Assembly (NCBI GenBank): GCA_964384205.1
Contig: CAYLKS010000008.1
Location: 1 to 64,000, forward strand
DNA from: CAYLKS01 sp964384205 [NCBI: uncultured bacterium]
Lineage (GTDB): Bacteria; JAGOEH01
Direction of reading: 5' to 3'
DNA: 64,000 bases
Part shown: positions 52,405 through 61,709 of the stretch, piece after piece
Position numbering within the stretch: position 1 is the first letter of the stretch
Layout of the letters: the number at the start of each line of letters is the position of its first letter
Notes under the pieces: generated by a model
The model's database searches: none
What the model was told of the DNA's origin: nothing
Seen by the model: the letters and a program-made list of their open reading frames with translations, nothing else
Made by a program: the position numbers and the translations under genes

Positions 52405-53913
52405 TTATTTATTTAGTTTATTACCATAATTAAGCCATGGATCAGTTGTGTATTTTGGAAATGAAGGCACTACAATAGTAAATGGCACGTTTTTTTGGTA
52501 TACAAAAAGGTCAATTCTGCTTAATTTAATTTTATTGAAAGCTTCTGTATCGATAAAAATATTTTTAGAATACTTTTTTTGTAATGAATCCACAAGAGGA
52601 TTAAGATATTTATCAATAACTTCCAGATCTGATAGTGAATCTGGTATATTTTGATTTTTTAAATACTCTGTTACAAAATATTTTGCAGTTATTGCATCTT
52701 TCCACATATTATAATTTCTTTGTACTACTGGAATTTTATCATAATTTTTTTTATAAGCATATTCTGTGATGTATCTATCGCGGACAAGGTCTGCAATTGC
52801 TAATTTTAGTTGTAGAGGGAATTCTGCAGGAGACATTCTCCTTTTTCTAAAGACAAGTGGATGTTTTTCAAGCTCATTAAAAAAGCGTTCTACAGTCCAT
52901 ATTTTCCCATCTATTTCTAAAAATGGCATATTTTTAATTTTTTCTTTTTCATTAAAATAATTTACAGCAATAGTAGAATCTTGTTCTTTTTTAAAAATGA
53001 TTTTCAAGAAAGCGTCTTTTTGTTCTTTTTCCGGCACTAAATAAATAGGTTTTAAAATTTCTACTACTTTGAAAAAGGCATCATCAACGAGCCGCATTTC
53101 TTTATCAGCCATGATAGAGGATACGAGGTTGGAATATATTTCCGATGCTTTATATTCTTTTAATTTGCTTTTAACATCATTCCATCTTTGAGATTTTTGC
53201 TTTTCAGTAACTGCCACCTGTTCTGTCCATCCAACTATTTTAGCAAAAATATTATAATTTTTATCCAGATGCATTACTGGAAGTAGCTCGCCTCTTTGGT
53301 GATCTGTAGAAAAGAATGTTTTTATAATGGTTTCATTGGGTTCTTTAAAAAAATCTATTTCTCTCTGAGGAATGGAATCAGAATGTGCTAATTTTTTATA
53401 GATATTTTCTAATGGGACTTTTTGTTCATATAATAAATGAGCAATTTCCTGAGCAGCACTATCATTTTGTATTGTAATATATTTAATTTTATATTTTCGG
53501 CCACTAAAATTATAATATTTTTTAGTAATGGAATCGGGAATAATTGCTTTTTTATAGGCTTCATTATAAAACAACCATTGGCGCATAGCTTGTTCTTTTC
53601 TACCGATTAGATAATTTTGTAAGACTTCTTTTTTTAGAATAGATGCAGTATCGCCTGCCTCAAGTGCGAACATCTTTTCTGCAATTAAGGAATTCAAAAT
53701 TATTTTCTTTTCAAGGCCAGTAGATCCTTTACAATATCTTGGCCTGATAGTATACTCAGCTCTTCTGATAAATTCTCCAACAGAAATATCTTTAGATGCA
53801 ATTTTGGCTAAAATTTTTTCTTGTGCTAATGAGTCTTCTTGTTTTTCTATTTTTGAACAACTAAAAGTAAAAATAAATATTATACTAATAAAAGTTAAAA
53901 TGTACCATTTCAT
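52405..53913 (-). CDS. SurA/PrsA-like peptidyl-prolyl isomerase-type lipoprotein
   Basis: A 502-residue lipoprotein: signal ending FTFSC (Cys19), then a SurA-like helical N-domain (EKILAKIASKDISVGEFIRR, LNSLIAEKMFALEAG). Two divergent parvulin-like regions follow (about 145-235 with KIKYITIQNDSAAQEIAHLL, and a more degraded one near 300-370) and a helical C-terminal part. Catalytic residues are not convincing, so a chaperone role in outer-membrane biogenesis is more likely than isomerase activity. It is the first gene of an operon with a barrel protein and a hexomutase. Confidence 0.75.
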   Translation of the reverse strand: MKWYILTFISIIFIFTFSCSKIEKQEDSLAQEKILAKIASKDISVGEFIRRAEYTIRPRYCKGSTGLEKKIILNSLIAEKMFALEAGDTASILKKEVLQNYLIGRKEQAMRQWLFYNEAYKKAIIPDSITKKYYNFSGRKYKIKYITIQNDSAAQEIAHLLYEQKVPLENIYKKLAHSDSIPQREIDFFKEPNETIIKTFFSTDHQRGELLPVMHLDKNYNIFAKIVGWTEQVAVTEKQKSQRWNDVKSKLKEYKASEIYSNLVSSIMADKEMRLVDDAFFKVVEILKPIYLVPEKEQKDAFLKIIFKKEQDSTIAVNYFNEKEKIKNMPFLEIDGKIWTVERFFNELEKHPLVFRKRRMSPAEFPLQLKLAIADLVRDRYITEYAYKKNYDKIPVVQRNYNMWKDAITAKYFVTEYLKNQNIPDSLSDLEVIDKYLNPLVDSLQKKYSKNIFIDTEAFNKIKLSRIDLFVYQKNVPFTIVVPSFPKYTTDPWLNYGNKLNK

Positions 53914-53947
53914 ATAGACTCCTTTTTAATAAAAATTAATTAATAAT

Positions 53948-53976
53948 ATAATGTTATCAAATTTAAAATAAGTCAA
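53948..53976 (-). promoter_or_regulatory. Predicted promoter of the lipoprotein-barrel-hexomutase operon
   Basis: Minus-strand TTGACT (53976-53971), 17-nt spacer, CATTAT (53953-53948). AAGGAG lies before the ATG at 53913. Confidence 0.45.
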
Positions 53977-54059
53977 TACTTTTTTATTATTGTTAATTCT
54001 CTAAATTAACCTATTTTTATAAAAATATTTTTTAAATATTAAATAATTTTAAAAAGTTC

Positions 54060-54087
54060 TTGCATTTTTAGGAAAAAATCTTATATT
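54060..54087 (+). promoter_or_regulatory. Predicted promoter of the ROK regulator/glycosidase operon
   Basis: TTGCAT (54060-54065), 16-nt spacer, TATATT (54082-54087), followed by an AAGGAG site before the ATG at 54137. Confidence 0.45.
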
Positions 54088-54136
54088 CGAAAATAGATGT
54101 GGAAATATATTTAATTATAAATAAAAACAAGGAGTT

Positions 54137-55384
54137 ATGATGAAAAATTTAAAATTAAACTTAGATAATGAAAATAGGGTAAATATAAAAAGAAAAGTAA
54201 GAAAAAATTTAATATTATCCACAGTAATAGAAAAATCTCCTATATCTATTTCACAAATAGCTAAAATTACTGGTTTTAATATGCCAACTGCTACATCCTT
54301 GGTTGAAGAGTTAGTTCAAGAAGGGTATTTACAGAAAATTGGAGTCGGAAAGTCCACAGGAGGTAGGCCACCTGTACTTTATAGAATAAATCCAGAATCA
54401 AAGTATATAGTAGGGGTGGACCTTGGCCGTTCTACTACTAATATTGTTTTAATAAATCTGGAACAGAATTTGTTGATAAAAAAATCATATAAAACAGGAA
54501 ATATTGATAATAAAGAAGCATCAGTTGATAAATTAGTTAATAATGTAAACGATATAATAGCAGAAGCAAATATTGCAAAAGAAAAAATTTTGGGTGTAGG
54601 TGTTGCTATTCCGGGTTTGATAGAAAAAGAAACAGGGCGTTCTATTACCTATTTTGATTTTGGGCCGGAACAAACAATTCAGCAAATTTTAAGCGATAAA
54701 TTAGGATTGTTTGTGAAGATAGAAAATGATGCAAGAGTTATGGCTCTGGGAGAACAACATTTTGGGTTAGCTAAAAATGTTCCCAATGCCTTATGTTTGA
54801 ACCTTGGGTGGGGTATCGGCTTAGGGCTTATAATTGATGGAAAAATATATTCTGGTAATAATGGATTTGCTGGAGAATTTGGTCATATTATAGTAGATGA
54901 ACATGGTCCATTATGTCATTGTGGGAAAAAAGGATGTTTGGAAACTGTAGCTTCCGGGCATGCTATAGCAGAGATAGCCAAAAAAGCTTTAAAAGAAGGC
55001 GCAGCGTCAAAGATATTGGAATCTGTAAATGATATAGAAGAGGTAACAGCATTCACAGTTGTTGAAAATGCTAAACAGGGCGATATTTTTTCAATTGAGA
55101 TATTAGAACGAACTGGTATATATATAGGGCAAGCATTATCAATTGTTATAAATTTATTTGATCCTGCAATTATTATTATCGGCGGATCTCTTGCTCATGC
55201 CGGTCGTTTTATTCTTAACCCTATTATAACTGCTTCATCTAAAATGTCCAGGCCTCATATTAATGAAAAAGTAAAAATAGTTACATCTCAAATTGGCCCG
55301 ATAGCAGGCGCATTAGGTGCTACTACTTTAATTACTAAAGAAATATTGGAAACAGATCATATTAACCTTGCTACTTTTGTATAG
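54137..55384 (+). CDS. ROK-family transcriptional regulator
   Basis: A 415-residue ROK protein with an N-terminal winged helix (about 22-85; ISISQIAKITGFNMPTATSL), which marks a repressor rather than a simple sugar kinase. The actin-like ATPase fold follows: GVDLGRSTTNIVLI, GVGVAIPGLIE, the GEFGHI-based substrate loop, and the zinc motif CHCGKKGCLE. NagC/XylR-type proteins bind a sugar or sugar phosphate and release DNA. It ends 16 nt before the glycosidase ATG, so it probably controls use of the sugar that enzyme releases. Confidence 0.92.
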   Translation: MMKNLKLNLDNENRVNIKRKVRKNLILSTVIEKSPISISQIAKITGFNMPTATSLVEELVQEGYLQKIGVGKSTGGRPPVLYRINPESKYIVGVDLGRSTTNIVLINLEQNLLIKKSYKTGNIDNKEASVDKLVNNVNDIIAEANIAKEKILGVGVAIPGLIEKETGRSITYFDFGPEQTIQQILSDKLGLFVKIENDARVMALGEQHFGLAKNVPNALCLNLGWGIGLGLIIDGKIYSGNNGFAGEFGHIIVDEHGPLCHCGKKGCLETVASGHAIAEIAKKALKEGAASKILESVNDIEEVTAFTVVENAKQGDIFSIEILERTGIYIGQALSIVINLFDPAIIIIGGSLAHAGRFILNPIITASSKMSRPHINEKVKIVTSQIGPIAGALGATTLITKEILETDHINLATFV

Positions 55385-55400
55385 AATTAAGGTGGAAATT

Positions 55401-56912
55401 ATGAAAAGATTTCGATATTTAATTTTTCTTGTTTTTTATTTTATTGTTATAAATGCTGATGAAAAGGGTGTATATTTTCCTATAAAACAATATACACCAT
55501 CTATAATTCCCTCTTTTGAAAAAATAAAAAATAAAATTCCTCAACCTATTTTAACTCAGGATAAAGGTTTTATTGATTTATATTATTTTACATGGGAGCT
55601 TGCCTGGAAACATATAAAAAAGCCGCCTAAGAATTCTCCTTTTGTATCTGATTTTATTGATGAAGCATTCAATGCTAATATTTTTCAATGGGATACTCAT
55701 TTTATGATACTTTTCTGGAGATATATCTATTATATTTTTCCGGCTATAAATTCTCATAATAATTTTTACCGTACTCAAGCTGAAGATGGGTATATATGCC
55801 GAGAAATCCAGGAAAAAGACGGTAATTATTTTTTCTATGAAGGGAAAGAAAATACAATTAATCCTCCTCTTTTCCCATGGGTAGAATTTGAGTATTTTAA
55901 ATTTTCAGATGATACCTCGAGGTTTTCTATTATCTATGAATCATTAAAAAAATATGGAGAATGGCTTGATAAAAATAGAGTTTCCAGAATAAATAAGAAT
56001 CTTTACTGGCAAACTAATTTAGGTTCTGGTATGGATAATTCCCCAAGATTTGGGGCAGCATGGATAGATATGTCTTCTCAAATGGTGTTATATTATGAAT
56101 ATTTAGAGAAAATTGCCAGAATGTTAAAAAAAGAAAAGGATGCTGAGTATTTTGCACAGAAATATAAAGACATTGCTTTTGAGATAAATAAACTTATGTG
56201 GGATGATTCTGCCGGTCTTTATTTTGATTTAGATGGAAAAAATCAAAAAACTTTTGTGCCGACAATTGCTTCATTTTGGCCATTGCTTGCGGGAATTGCA
56301 GATAAAAAGCAAGCAGATAAATTAGTGATGAATTTGAAGGATACGGCACAATTTTTTAGAAAAATCCCGGTTGCCACTTTATCTGCAAAACATAAATTTT
56401 ATTCTTCAAAAGGAAATTATTGGAGAGGGAGTGTTTGGGCTTCAACTAATTATATGGTTATAAGAGGATTGAGAAATTACCATTTTGAAGATTTTTTATA
56501 TCAACTTTCATATCGTTATTTAAAAGGGGTTTATGAAGTATTTAAAAAAACACATACTTTATGGGAGAATTACTCCCCGGATTATTATTCTCCCGGAGAT
56601 ATTGCAAAGCCTGATTTTGTTGGATGGACTGGTCTTGTGCCGATTTCTATTTTAATAGAAAATATATTAGGAATAGAAGTGAATGCTCCTGAAAATACAA
56701 TAACGTGGTTTATTAATAGAAAAGATAAACATGGTATAAAAAATTTATATTTTGGCGGAAATTGTGTTTCTCTGATAGCAAATGAGCGGCAGTTAGAGGA
56801 CGAAATTCCTGTAATAGAAGTAAAGACACGCTCTCCTTTCTGGCTAATTATTAAAGTAAAAGATTATTCAAAAAAATATTTTATTCAAAAAGATACAATA
56901 ATAGTAAATTAA
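55401..56912 (+). CDS. Secreted GH63/GH37-type glycoside hydrolase (trehalase/mannosylglycerate hydrolase-like)
   Basis: From the ATG at 55401, which has AAGGTGG upstream and a signal peptide after it (MKRFRYLIFLVFYFIVINA), the product is 503 residues. A frame start 33 nt earlier would hide that signal. The (alpha/alpha)6 barrel shows AFNANIFQWDTHFMILFWRY, GSGMDNSPRFG with the presumed catalytic acid Asp, and KGNYWRGSVWASTNYMVIRG. GMDNSPR is shared with GH63 enzymes such as mannosylglycerate hydrolase rather than with classical trehalases. It is coexpressed with a ROK regulator. The substrate is unproven. Confidence 0.83.
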   Translation: MKRFRYLIFLVFYFIVINADEKGVYFPIKQYTPSIIPSFEKIKNKIPQPILTQDKGFIDLYYFTWELAWKHIKKPPKNSPFVSDFIDEAFNANIFQWDTHFMILFWRYIYYIFPAINSHNNFYRTQAEDGYICREIQEKDGNYFFYEGKENTINPPLFPWVEFEYFKFSDDTSRFSIIYESLKKYGEWLDKNRVSRINKNLYWQTNLGSGMDNSPRFGAAWIDMSSQMVLYYEYLEKIARMLKKEKDAEYFAQKYKDIAFEINKLMWDDSAGLYFDLDGKNQKTFVPTIASFWPLLAGIADKKQADKLVMNLKDTAQFFRKIPVATLSAKHKFYSSKGNYWRGSVWASTNYMVIRGLRNYHFEDFLYQLSYRYLKGVYEVFKKTHTLWENYSPDYYSPGDIAKPDFVGWTGLVPISILIENILGIEVNAPENTITWFINRKDKHGIKNLYFGGNCVSLIANERQLEDEIPVIEVKTRSPFWLIIKVKDYSKKYFIQKDTIIVN

Positions 56913-56922
56913 AATATAGTTT

Positions 56923-56963
56923 ATATCCCCCCATCAAACTATGAGGGGATATGATATTTTTTT
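56923..56963 (+). terminator. Intrinsic terminator after the glycosidase gene
   Basis: ATATCCCC (56923-56930) pairs with GGGGATAT (56945-56952), with a short inner CAT/ATG pairing in the loop, and a run of seven T (56957-56963) follows on the plus strand. It sits in the convergent gap with the amidase gene. Confidence 0.75.
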
Positions 56964-56976
56964 CAGGATAAGTTTT

Positions 56977-58587
56977 TTATTTCAAAAGTATGATTTTTTC
57001 AGTTAACGTTTTTTGTCTATTTATTTTTAATACTAAAAGATAAATACCATTTGAGAGCTTATTCTTTTTATTGTCATAACCATTCCATATAAAATTACAT
57101 TTATTATCTTTTGCTATACCATTATATATGGATTTAACAAATCTTCCTGTTATATCATATATTGAAATATCAATATTTTTATTAGCTATATTATTTATTG
57201 AGATATTTATTATATTATTAAAAGGATTTGGATATACTTTTATATTGATCTGTTTAGTAGTTGATTCTTGATGTTCATTTATGCGAGTGCCTGTAATGGT
57301 ATGAAAATTGATAATTAGAGAATCGCCGGCAATACCATCATTATCAGGATCTATTAAATTACCATTATAATCTTTGGCAATAGAACCATCAATAATCAAT
57401 TTATAGTCAGTATCATACTGGTATTTAATAGGATATACTTTAAGCATTTTAAAGGCATATGCCCATTTTAATTTAACACTATCTAAAGGAGGATCGAAGT
57501 ATATAGCTTTTTCAGTATCATTCTTAGACATTTTTCTGGTAAAAGAAAAGATGAAATAATTCCCCTTTTGCATATTATTTATATCTGCATTTGCTGATAA
57601 GGTGTAAGTTAAAGTTGTAGGGCTTAGATTCCTCACATTTTGAAAATCAACTTGAGTAAATGCAGTATCAACTACATCAACAGTTTCTGCTATAGATTGG
57701 AAACCTTCTTTTTCAATTTTTATTATTGCCTGTCCTGCTGGAAAATTTTCGAAAAAATAAAATCCATTCTTTACAGAATCATTAGGGATAAATCCCACGA
57801 GAGATTGCCACCAGTTATTATCATCATCTGTAATACCTATATTATTTGTATCTGTAATAAATTCCATGGTATCGGTGGCATTATAAATTGTAACTTTTAC
57901 ATTTTTCATACAATTACCAAATTCATCGGTAATTTGGCCGAATATTGTTGATGAACTTGGTCGCGGCTGGTTATAAAATTTTAAATAAGAATAAAAAATA
58001 GCTTTTGCTTCTAATTTTAAATATTTTTCACTATTGAGCCTCATAATTTCATCGTAGTAATCCCAGAATGATGCTTCAGAAAGCACTCCTTTCATATTTA
58101 AATATTTTAAAACACCATAATTAAATCCGACAAGATCATAATCAGCATAAACTTTATATGAGGTTGTATATAAAGCATCGTAAATTAGAGGAGACATTAT
58201 ATTACACATTAATATATTATCGTCTTTGTGTATCCCGGAATAATTTTTACTATATAAAACCATAGTATAATTTGATTGAGCATTATAGGCATTATGATGT
58301 ATAGATTGAAAAAAATCAGCATTAAAAGAATTGGCTATTTGGTCTCTATCGTATAATCCTAAAACAGCTGTGGTATCTTCATGAGTTAGTAATACATCAG
58401 CGCCGTAATCATTTAAATAATTTTTTAAATATTTTGCAACTCTAATATTAATTCGGGCCTCATAAGGTTTATCTTGAGGGTACTTTCCATGTCCTGGGTC
58501 AAGGCAGATTTTAATACCAGATAGATCTTGAGCGAATAACATATTAATAGTGAAAATAAATAATATAGTGTAGTATATAATTTTCAT
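56977..58587 (-). CDS. Secreted N-acetylmuramoyl-L-alanine amidase (Amidase_3) with T9SS-type C-terminal domain
   Basis: From the ATG at 58587 (GGGGAGAAGGG upstream) the protein has 536 residues and a signal peptide (MKIIYYTILFIFTINMLFAQ). The amidase domain has ICLDPGHGKYP (His33), zinc ligand Glu43 in PYEARINIR, FFQSIHHNA (His97 or 98) and the late catalytic Glu in GVLSEASFWD. A carboxypeptidase-regulatory-like domain (about 205-300) and an Ig-like domain follow. The last 85 residues contain IKVYPNPFNNIINI, ISIYDITGRFV and LSNGIYLLVLK, a type A sorting/FlgD-like ending. It would cut peptide stems from peptidoglycan at or beyond the outer membrane. Confidence 0.92.
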   Translation of the reverse strand: MKIIYYTILFIFTINMLFAQDLSGIKICLDPGHGKYPQDKPYEARINIRVAKYLKNYLNDYGADVLLTHEDTTAVLGLYDRDQIANSFNADFFQSIHHNAYNAQSNYTMVLYSKNYSGIHKDDNILMCNIMSPLIYDALYTTSYKVYADYDLVGFNYGVLKYLNMKGVLSEASFWDYYDEIMRLNSEKYLKLEAKAIFYSYLKFYNQPRPSSSTIFGQITDEFGNCMKNVKVTIYNATDTMEFITDTNNIGITDDDNNWWQSLVGFIPNDSVKNGFYFFENFPAGQAIIKIEKEGFQSIAETVDVVDTAFTQVDFQNVRNLSPTTLTYTLSANADINNMQKGNYFIFSFTRKMSKNDTEKAIYFDPPLDSVKLKWAYAFKMLKVYPIKYQYDTDYKLIIDGSIAKDYNGNLIDPDNDGIAGDSLIINFHTITGTRINEHQESTTKQINIKVYPNPFNNIINISINNIANKNIDISIYDITGRFVKSIYNGIAKDNKCNFIWNGYDNKKNKLSNGIYLLVLKINRQKTLTEKIILLK

Positions 58588-58606
58588 GATCCCTTCTCCC
58601 CTATTT

Positions 58607-59503
58607 TTATTTGACAAGTTCACAGAAATAAACTTTGCTACTTTTTATATCTTCAAAGATGATATATCTATTATCATTAGAAATAGATGGATTAACAGGA
58701 ATAAAATTATCCAGGCCATCTATTGGGATTATATCAGAACTTGTAACATCATAAATATATAATTTAGACTCAGTATAAACATGCCCATCGTCTTTTGTTT
58801 GAGCCATTACTATATATTTCCCATCTTTACTAATCGTAGGCATTACAAAATCGCCAATTTCTTTTATATTACCATTTTTAAAGAAAATTTTAAGCGGGCC
58901 ACCTGCTACTTTAGTAACTAAAAATTTGCCATTATGTTCTATTTGTGGAGCAAGTAATATTTGATTTTGATTTGCTATTTTAAAATCTGAGTTTAAAAAA
59001 ATTCTACCATTATAAGAAATACAATCTTGTTTATTGAATGGAATTGTTTTATCAAGTTTTTTTTGAATGTTTATGACTTTTTTATTATTTGATTGATAAT
59101 ATACTACATTATTCCCATCTATTAAAGGAGTAGAAATATCTCTTTGGTAATCAGTTAAAGGAATTATAGAATTACTTTTAATATCAATCAGAGATATTCT
59201 ATAGAATTTACGTTTGTTTTTATATTTTTCTTCTCTGCAAATAATATTATTTTCGTCATTGGACCATTTGTAATTATACCCGATCCCCGGATAATCAAAA
59301 CTATCAATTACTTTAAGTTCTGGAAATGAGAAAATAATAATTCTTTGATATCCTGGTGTTGTTGCTGAAATATAGTGATTGTTTGGGGAAAATTTTGGCT
59401 CGATTAATTCTTTTTCGCTTATTGGTCCTACAATATTTTTTACCTGAAATGGAAATATGGTACTATACAATAATAAAAACAAAAAGATAAATTTACTTTG
59501 CAT
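58607..59503 (-). CDS. Exported TolB-like beta-propeller protein
   Basis: A 298-residue protein with a signal peptide (about 1-18, LLLYSTIFPF) and WD40-like/TolB-like repeats: EPKFSPNNHYISATTPG, YKWSNDENNIICREE and VNPSISNDNRYIIFED, about five or six blades. No catalytic residues are evident; such proteins bind partners in the periplasm. It sits between the pseudaminic-acid synthase gene (23-nt gap) and the amidase gene (19-nt gap), so it is probably part of the same transcript. Confidence 0.82.
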   Translation of the reverse strand: MQSKFIFLFLLLYSTIFPFQVKNIVGPISEKELIEPKFSPNNHYISATTPGYQRIIIFSFPELKVIDSFDYPGIGYNYKWSNDENNIICREEKYKNKRKFYRISLIDIKSNSIIPLTDYQRDISTPLIDGNNVVYYQSNNKKVINIQKKLDKTIPFNKQDCISYNGRIFLNSDFKIANQNQILLAPQIEHNGKFLVTKVAGGPLKIFFKNGNIKEIGDFVMPTISKDGKYIVMAQTKDDGHVYTESKLYIYDVTSSDIIPIDGLDNFIPVNPSISNDNRYIIFEDIKSSKVYFCELVK

Positions 59504-59526
59504 TTATTCCCTCCTCCGTGGATTTT

Positions 59527-60567
59527 TTAAAATTCTACTTTATTAAGACTTAATGGTTCTCCTTTTTTAATATTGCATTTAGCTTTTTTATTTAAAATGA
59601 ATTGTAGAAATTCTGGTTTTAAACCCTTGGCAGGTCTTACAGTTTGTATGTTATCTAAAGTCAGATTTTCACCTTTTTTTATATTTTTTGTTGCAAAAAT
59701 AGATGGTCTGTAATTTAAATTTTCCAGTTCATTTTCGTTAGGTCCATATTTTACATTACCTAATGCAGCCTCTATTTTTCTGATTGATTTAACAAGAGAT
59801 TTAAGTTCATGTGGTTCAATTGAAAAAGGAGAATCTGGACTTGGTAAAGTTTTGTCAATAGTAAAATGTTTTTCAATTATTTTAGCTCCTAATGCTACAG
59901 AGGCGATTGCAATTTCATTCCCAATAGAGTGATCAGAAAGGCCAACAAGAGTATTAAAAGATTTTTGCAAATGCGGCATTGTAATTAAATTAAAATCTTT
60001 TTCATCTGCTGGATATGAACTAATACATTTTAATAAAATCAAATTATTGTGATATTTTCTTATAATTTCCACTGCTTTAGCAATTTCTGAAAAAGTAGCC
60101 ATACCTGTTGATAATATAATAGGTTTATTTTTTGATGCAATATATTCAATAAGAGGAATATCAATTATTTCGAAGGAAGAAATTTTATAAGCAGGTACAT
60201 TTATTGATTCTAAGAAATCAACAGCACTTTCGTCAAAGGGAGTTGAAAAAAATATTAAGCCAGATTTTTCTGCATATTCTTTTAATTTTATTTGCCACTC
60301 CCATGGCATATATGCTTTTTTATATAATTCATATAGGGTTGTTGCTCCCCAGAAATTGCTACGTTTGATTTTAAAAATATCAGAAGTTGAATTAATGGTA
60401 ATAGTATCTGGGGTATACGTTTGCAATTTTATTGCATCTGCTCCACTTTCTTTTGCAGCATCTATAATTTTATATGCAATATCAATTTTCTGGCAATGAT
60501 TTGCAGACATTTCAGCAACTATAAATACAGATGAATTTTGAGAGATTTCAAAATTAGCTATTTTCAT
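59527..60567 (-). CDS. pseI: Pseudaminic acid synthase (NeuB/PseI family)
   Basis: A 346-residue nonulosonate synthase: FIVAEMSANHCQKIDIAY, ADAIKLQTYTPDTITI, SSFEIIDIPLIEYIA, ILSTGMATFSEI, VGLSDHSIGNEIAI, EKHFTIDKTLPSPDSPFSIE, then a C-terminal SAF domain (NLTLDNIQTVRPAKGL). It condenses PEP with a six-carbon 2,4-diamino sugar to form a nine-carbon acid. The TPDTIT segment and the PseB/PseC neighbours favour pseudaminate over sialate. It overlaps pseC by ATGA. Confidence 0.9.
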   Translation of the reverse strand: MKIANFEISQNSSVFIVAEMSANHCQKIDIAYKIIDAAKESGADAIKLQTYTPDTITINSTSDIFKIKRSNFWGATTLYELYKKAYMPWEWQIKLKEYAEKSGLIFFSTPFDESAVDFLESINVPAYKISSFEIIDIPLIEYIASKNKPIILSTGMATFSEIAKAVEIIRKYHNNLILLKCISSYPADEKDFNLITMPHLQKSFNTLVGLSDHSIGNEIAIASVALGAKIIEKHFTIDKTLPSPDSPFSIEPHELKSLVKSIRKIEAALGNVKYGPNENELENLNYRPSIFATKNIKKGENLTLDNIQTVRPAKGLKPEFLQFILNKKAKCNIKKGEPLSLNKVEF

Positions 60568-61709
60568 TTTATTAAAAAATCCTTTACAGTTTTAATCACA
60601 TGATTGATTTCTTTTTCTGTTAATGAATAATATATTGGTAAACTTACCACTTTATTATAAAAATCCATAGTATTAGGCAAATTTTTTTTATTATAACCTA
60701 ATTTTTGATAATAAGGTTGCATAACTATAGGAATATAATGCACCTGTAACATGATACCTCGATTTTTGAAAAATTCAAACATATCCTCTTTTGTTTTTTT
60801 TATCTTATTAAAGTTTACTAAAATAGGGTATAAATGGTAAGCATATTCTTTGGCATCTTCTTTATGGATAATTTTGATCTCTTCTAAATTTTTAAAATTT
60901 TTATCGTAAATATGAGCTATTTCTTTCCTTCTTTTAATAAAATTTTCTATTTTATTTAATTGAGAAATTCCCAGGGCACATTGAAAATCTGTTAATCTAT
61001 AATTGAATCCAAGCTGTTGCATTTCATAATACCACGGAGAATGTATATTTTGTTTATTTATGAAATTATTTTTATTTTTTGTTATACCGTGATTTCTTAG
61101 AATGAGTAATTTTTTATACAATATTTCATTATTTGTCAATATAGCACCACCTTCACCTGTAGTAATAGTTTTTACAGGGTGAAAACTGAAAGTAGTTAAA
61201 TCTGCCTGTCCGCCTATTGGTTGATTTTTATATTTGCTACCAAGGGAATGAGCAGCATCTGAGATTGTATATAATGAATATTTTTTGGCAATAGAATTGA
61301 TTTTATCATAGTCAACAGGAATTCCAGCATAATCAACAGATATTATAAGTTTAGTTTTACTATTTATTCTTTTTTCAATTTCATTTATGTCTATAATAGG
61401 ATGGTCTTTTTTTATATCTACAAAAACTGGCTTAATATTATTATAAAGCATAGCATTGGCAGTAGCGACAAATGATAATGCTGTGGTTATCCCATTATAG
61501 CCTTTTTCTAATTCTAAGGTTTTAACTGCCAGATGAAGTGCTGCAGTGCCATTTGCAACACTTACAGCATATTTAACTTTACAATATTGGGCAAGCTTTT
61601 TTTCAAATTCAGCGACTTTTTCTCCTTGGGTAATCATGGGAGATTTTAGTGTTTTAATGACTTCTTCAATATCATCAGATGTTATATGTTGTTTTCCATA
61701 ATAAATCAT
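60564..61709 (-). CDS. pseC: UDP-4-amino-4,6-dideoxy-N-acetyl-altrosamine transaminase (DegT family)
   Basis: A 381-residue PLP aminotransferase: VSVANGTAALHLAVKTL, ISDAAHSLGSKYKNQPIGG and FSFHPVKTITTGEGGAI with the PLP lysine at Lys180, then GFNYRLTDFQCALGISQL. HPVKxITTGEGG is typical of PseC-type sugar transaminases. It aminates the 4-keto product of PseB. Both junctions are 4-nt overlaps (with pseB and pseI), so the three enzymes are made together. Confidence 0.9.
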   Translation of the reverse strand: MIYYGKQHITSDDIEEVIKTLKSPMITQGEKVAEFEKKLAQYCKVKYAVSVANGTAALHLAVKTLELEKGYNGITTALSFVATANAMLYNNIKPVFVDIKKDHPIIDINEIEKRINSKTKLIISVDYAGIPVDYDKINSIAKKYSLYTISDAAHSLGSKYKNQPIGGQADLTTFSFHPVKTITTGEGGAILTNNEILYKKLLILRNHGITKNKNNFINKQNIHSPWYYEMQQLGFNYRLTDFQCALGISQLNKIENFIKRRKEIAHIYDKNFKNLEEIKIIHKEDAKEYAYHLYPILVNFNKIKKTKEDMFEFFKNRGIMLQVHYIPIVMQPYYQKLGYNKKNLPNTMDFYNKVVSLPIYYSLTEKEINHVIKTVKDFLIK

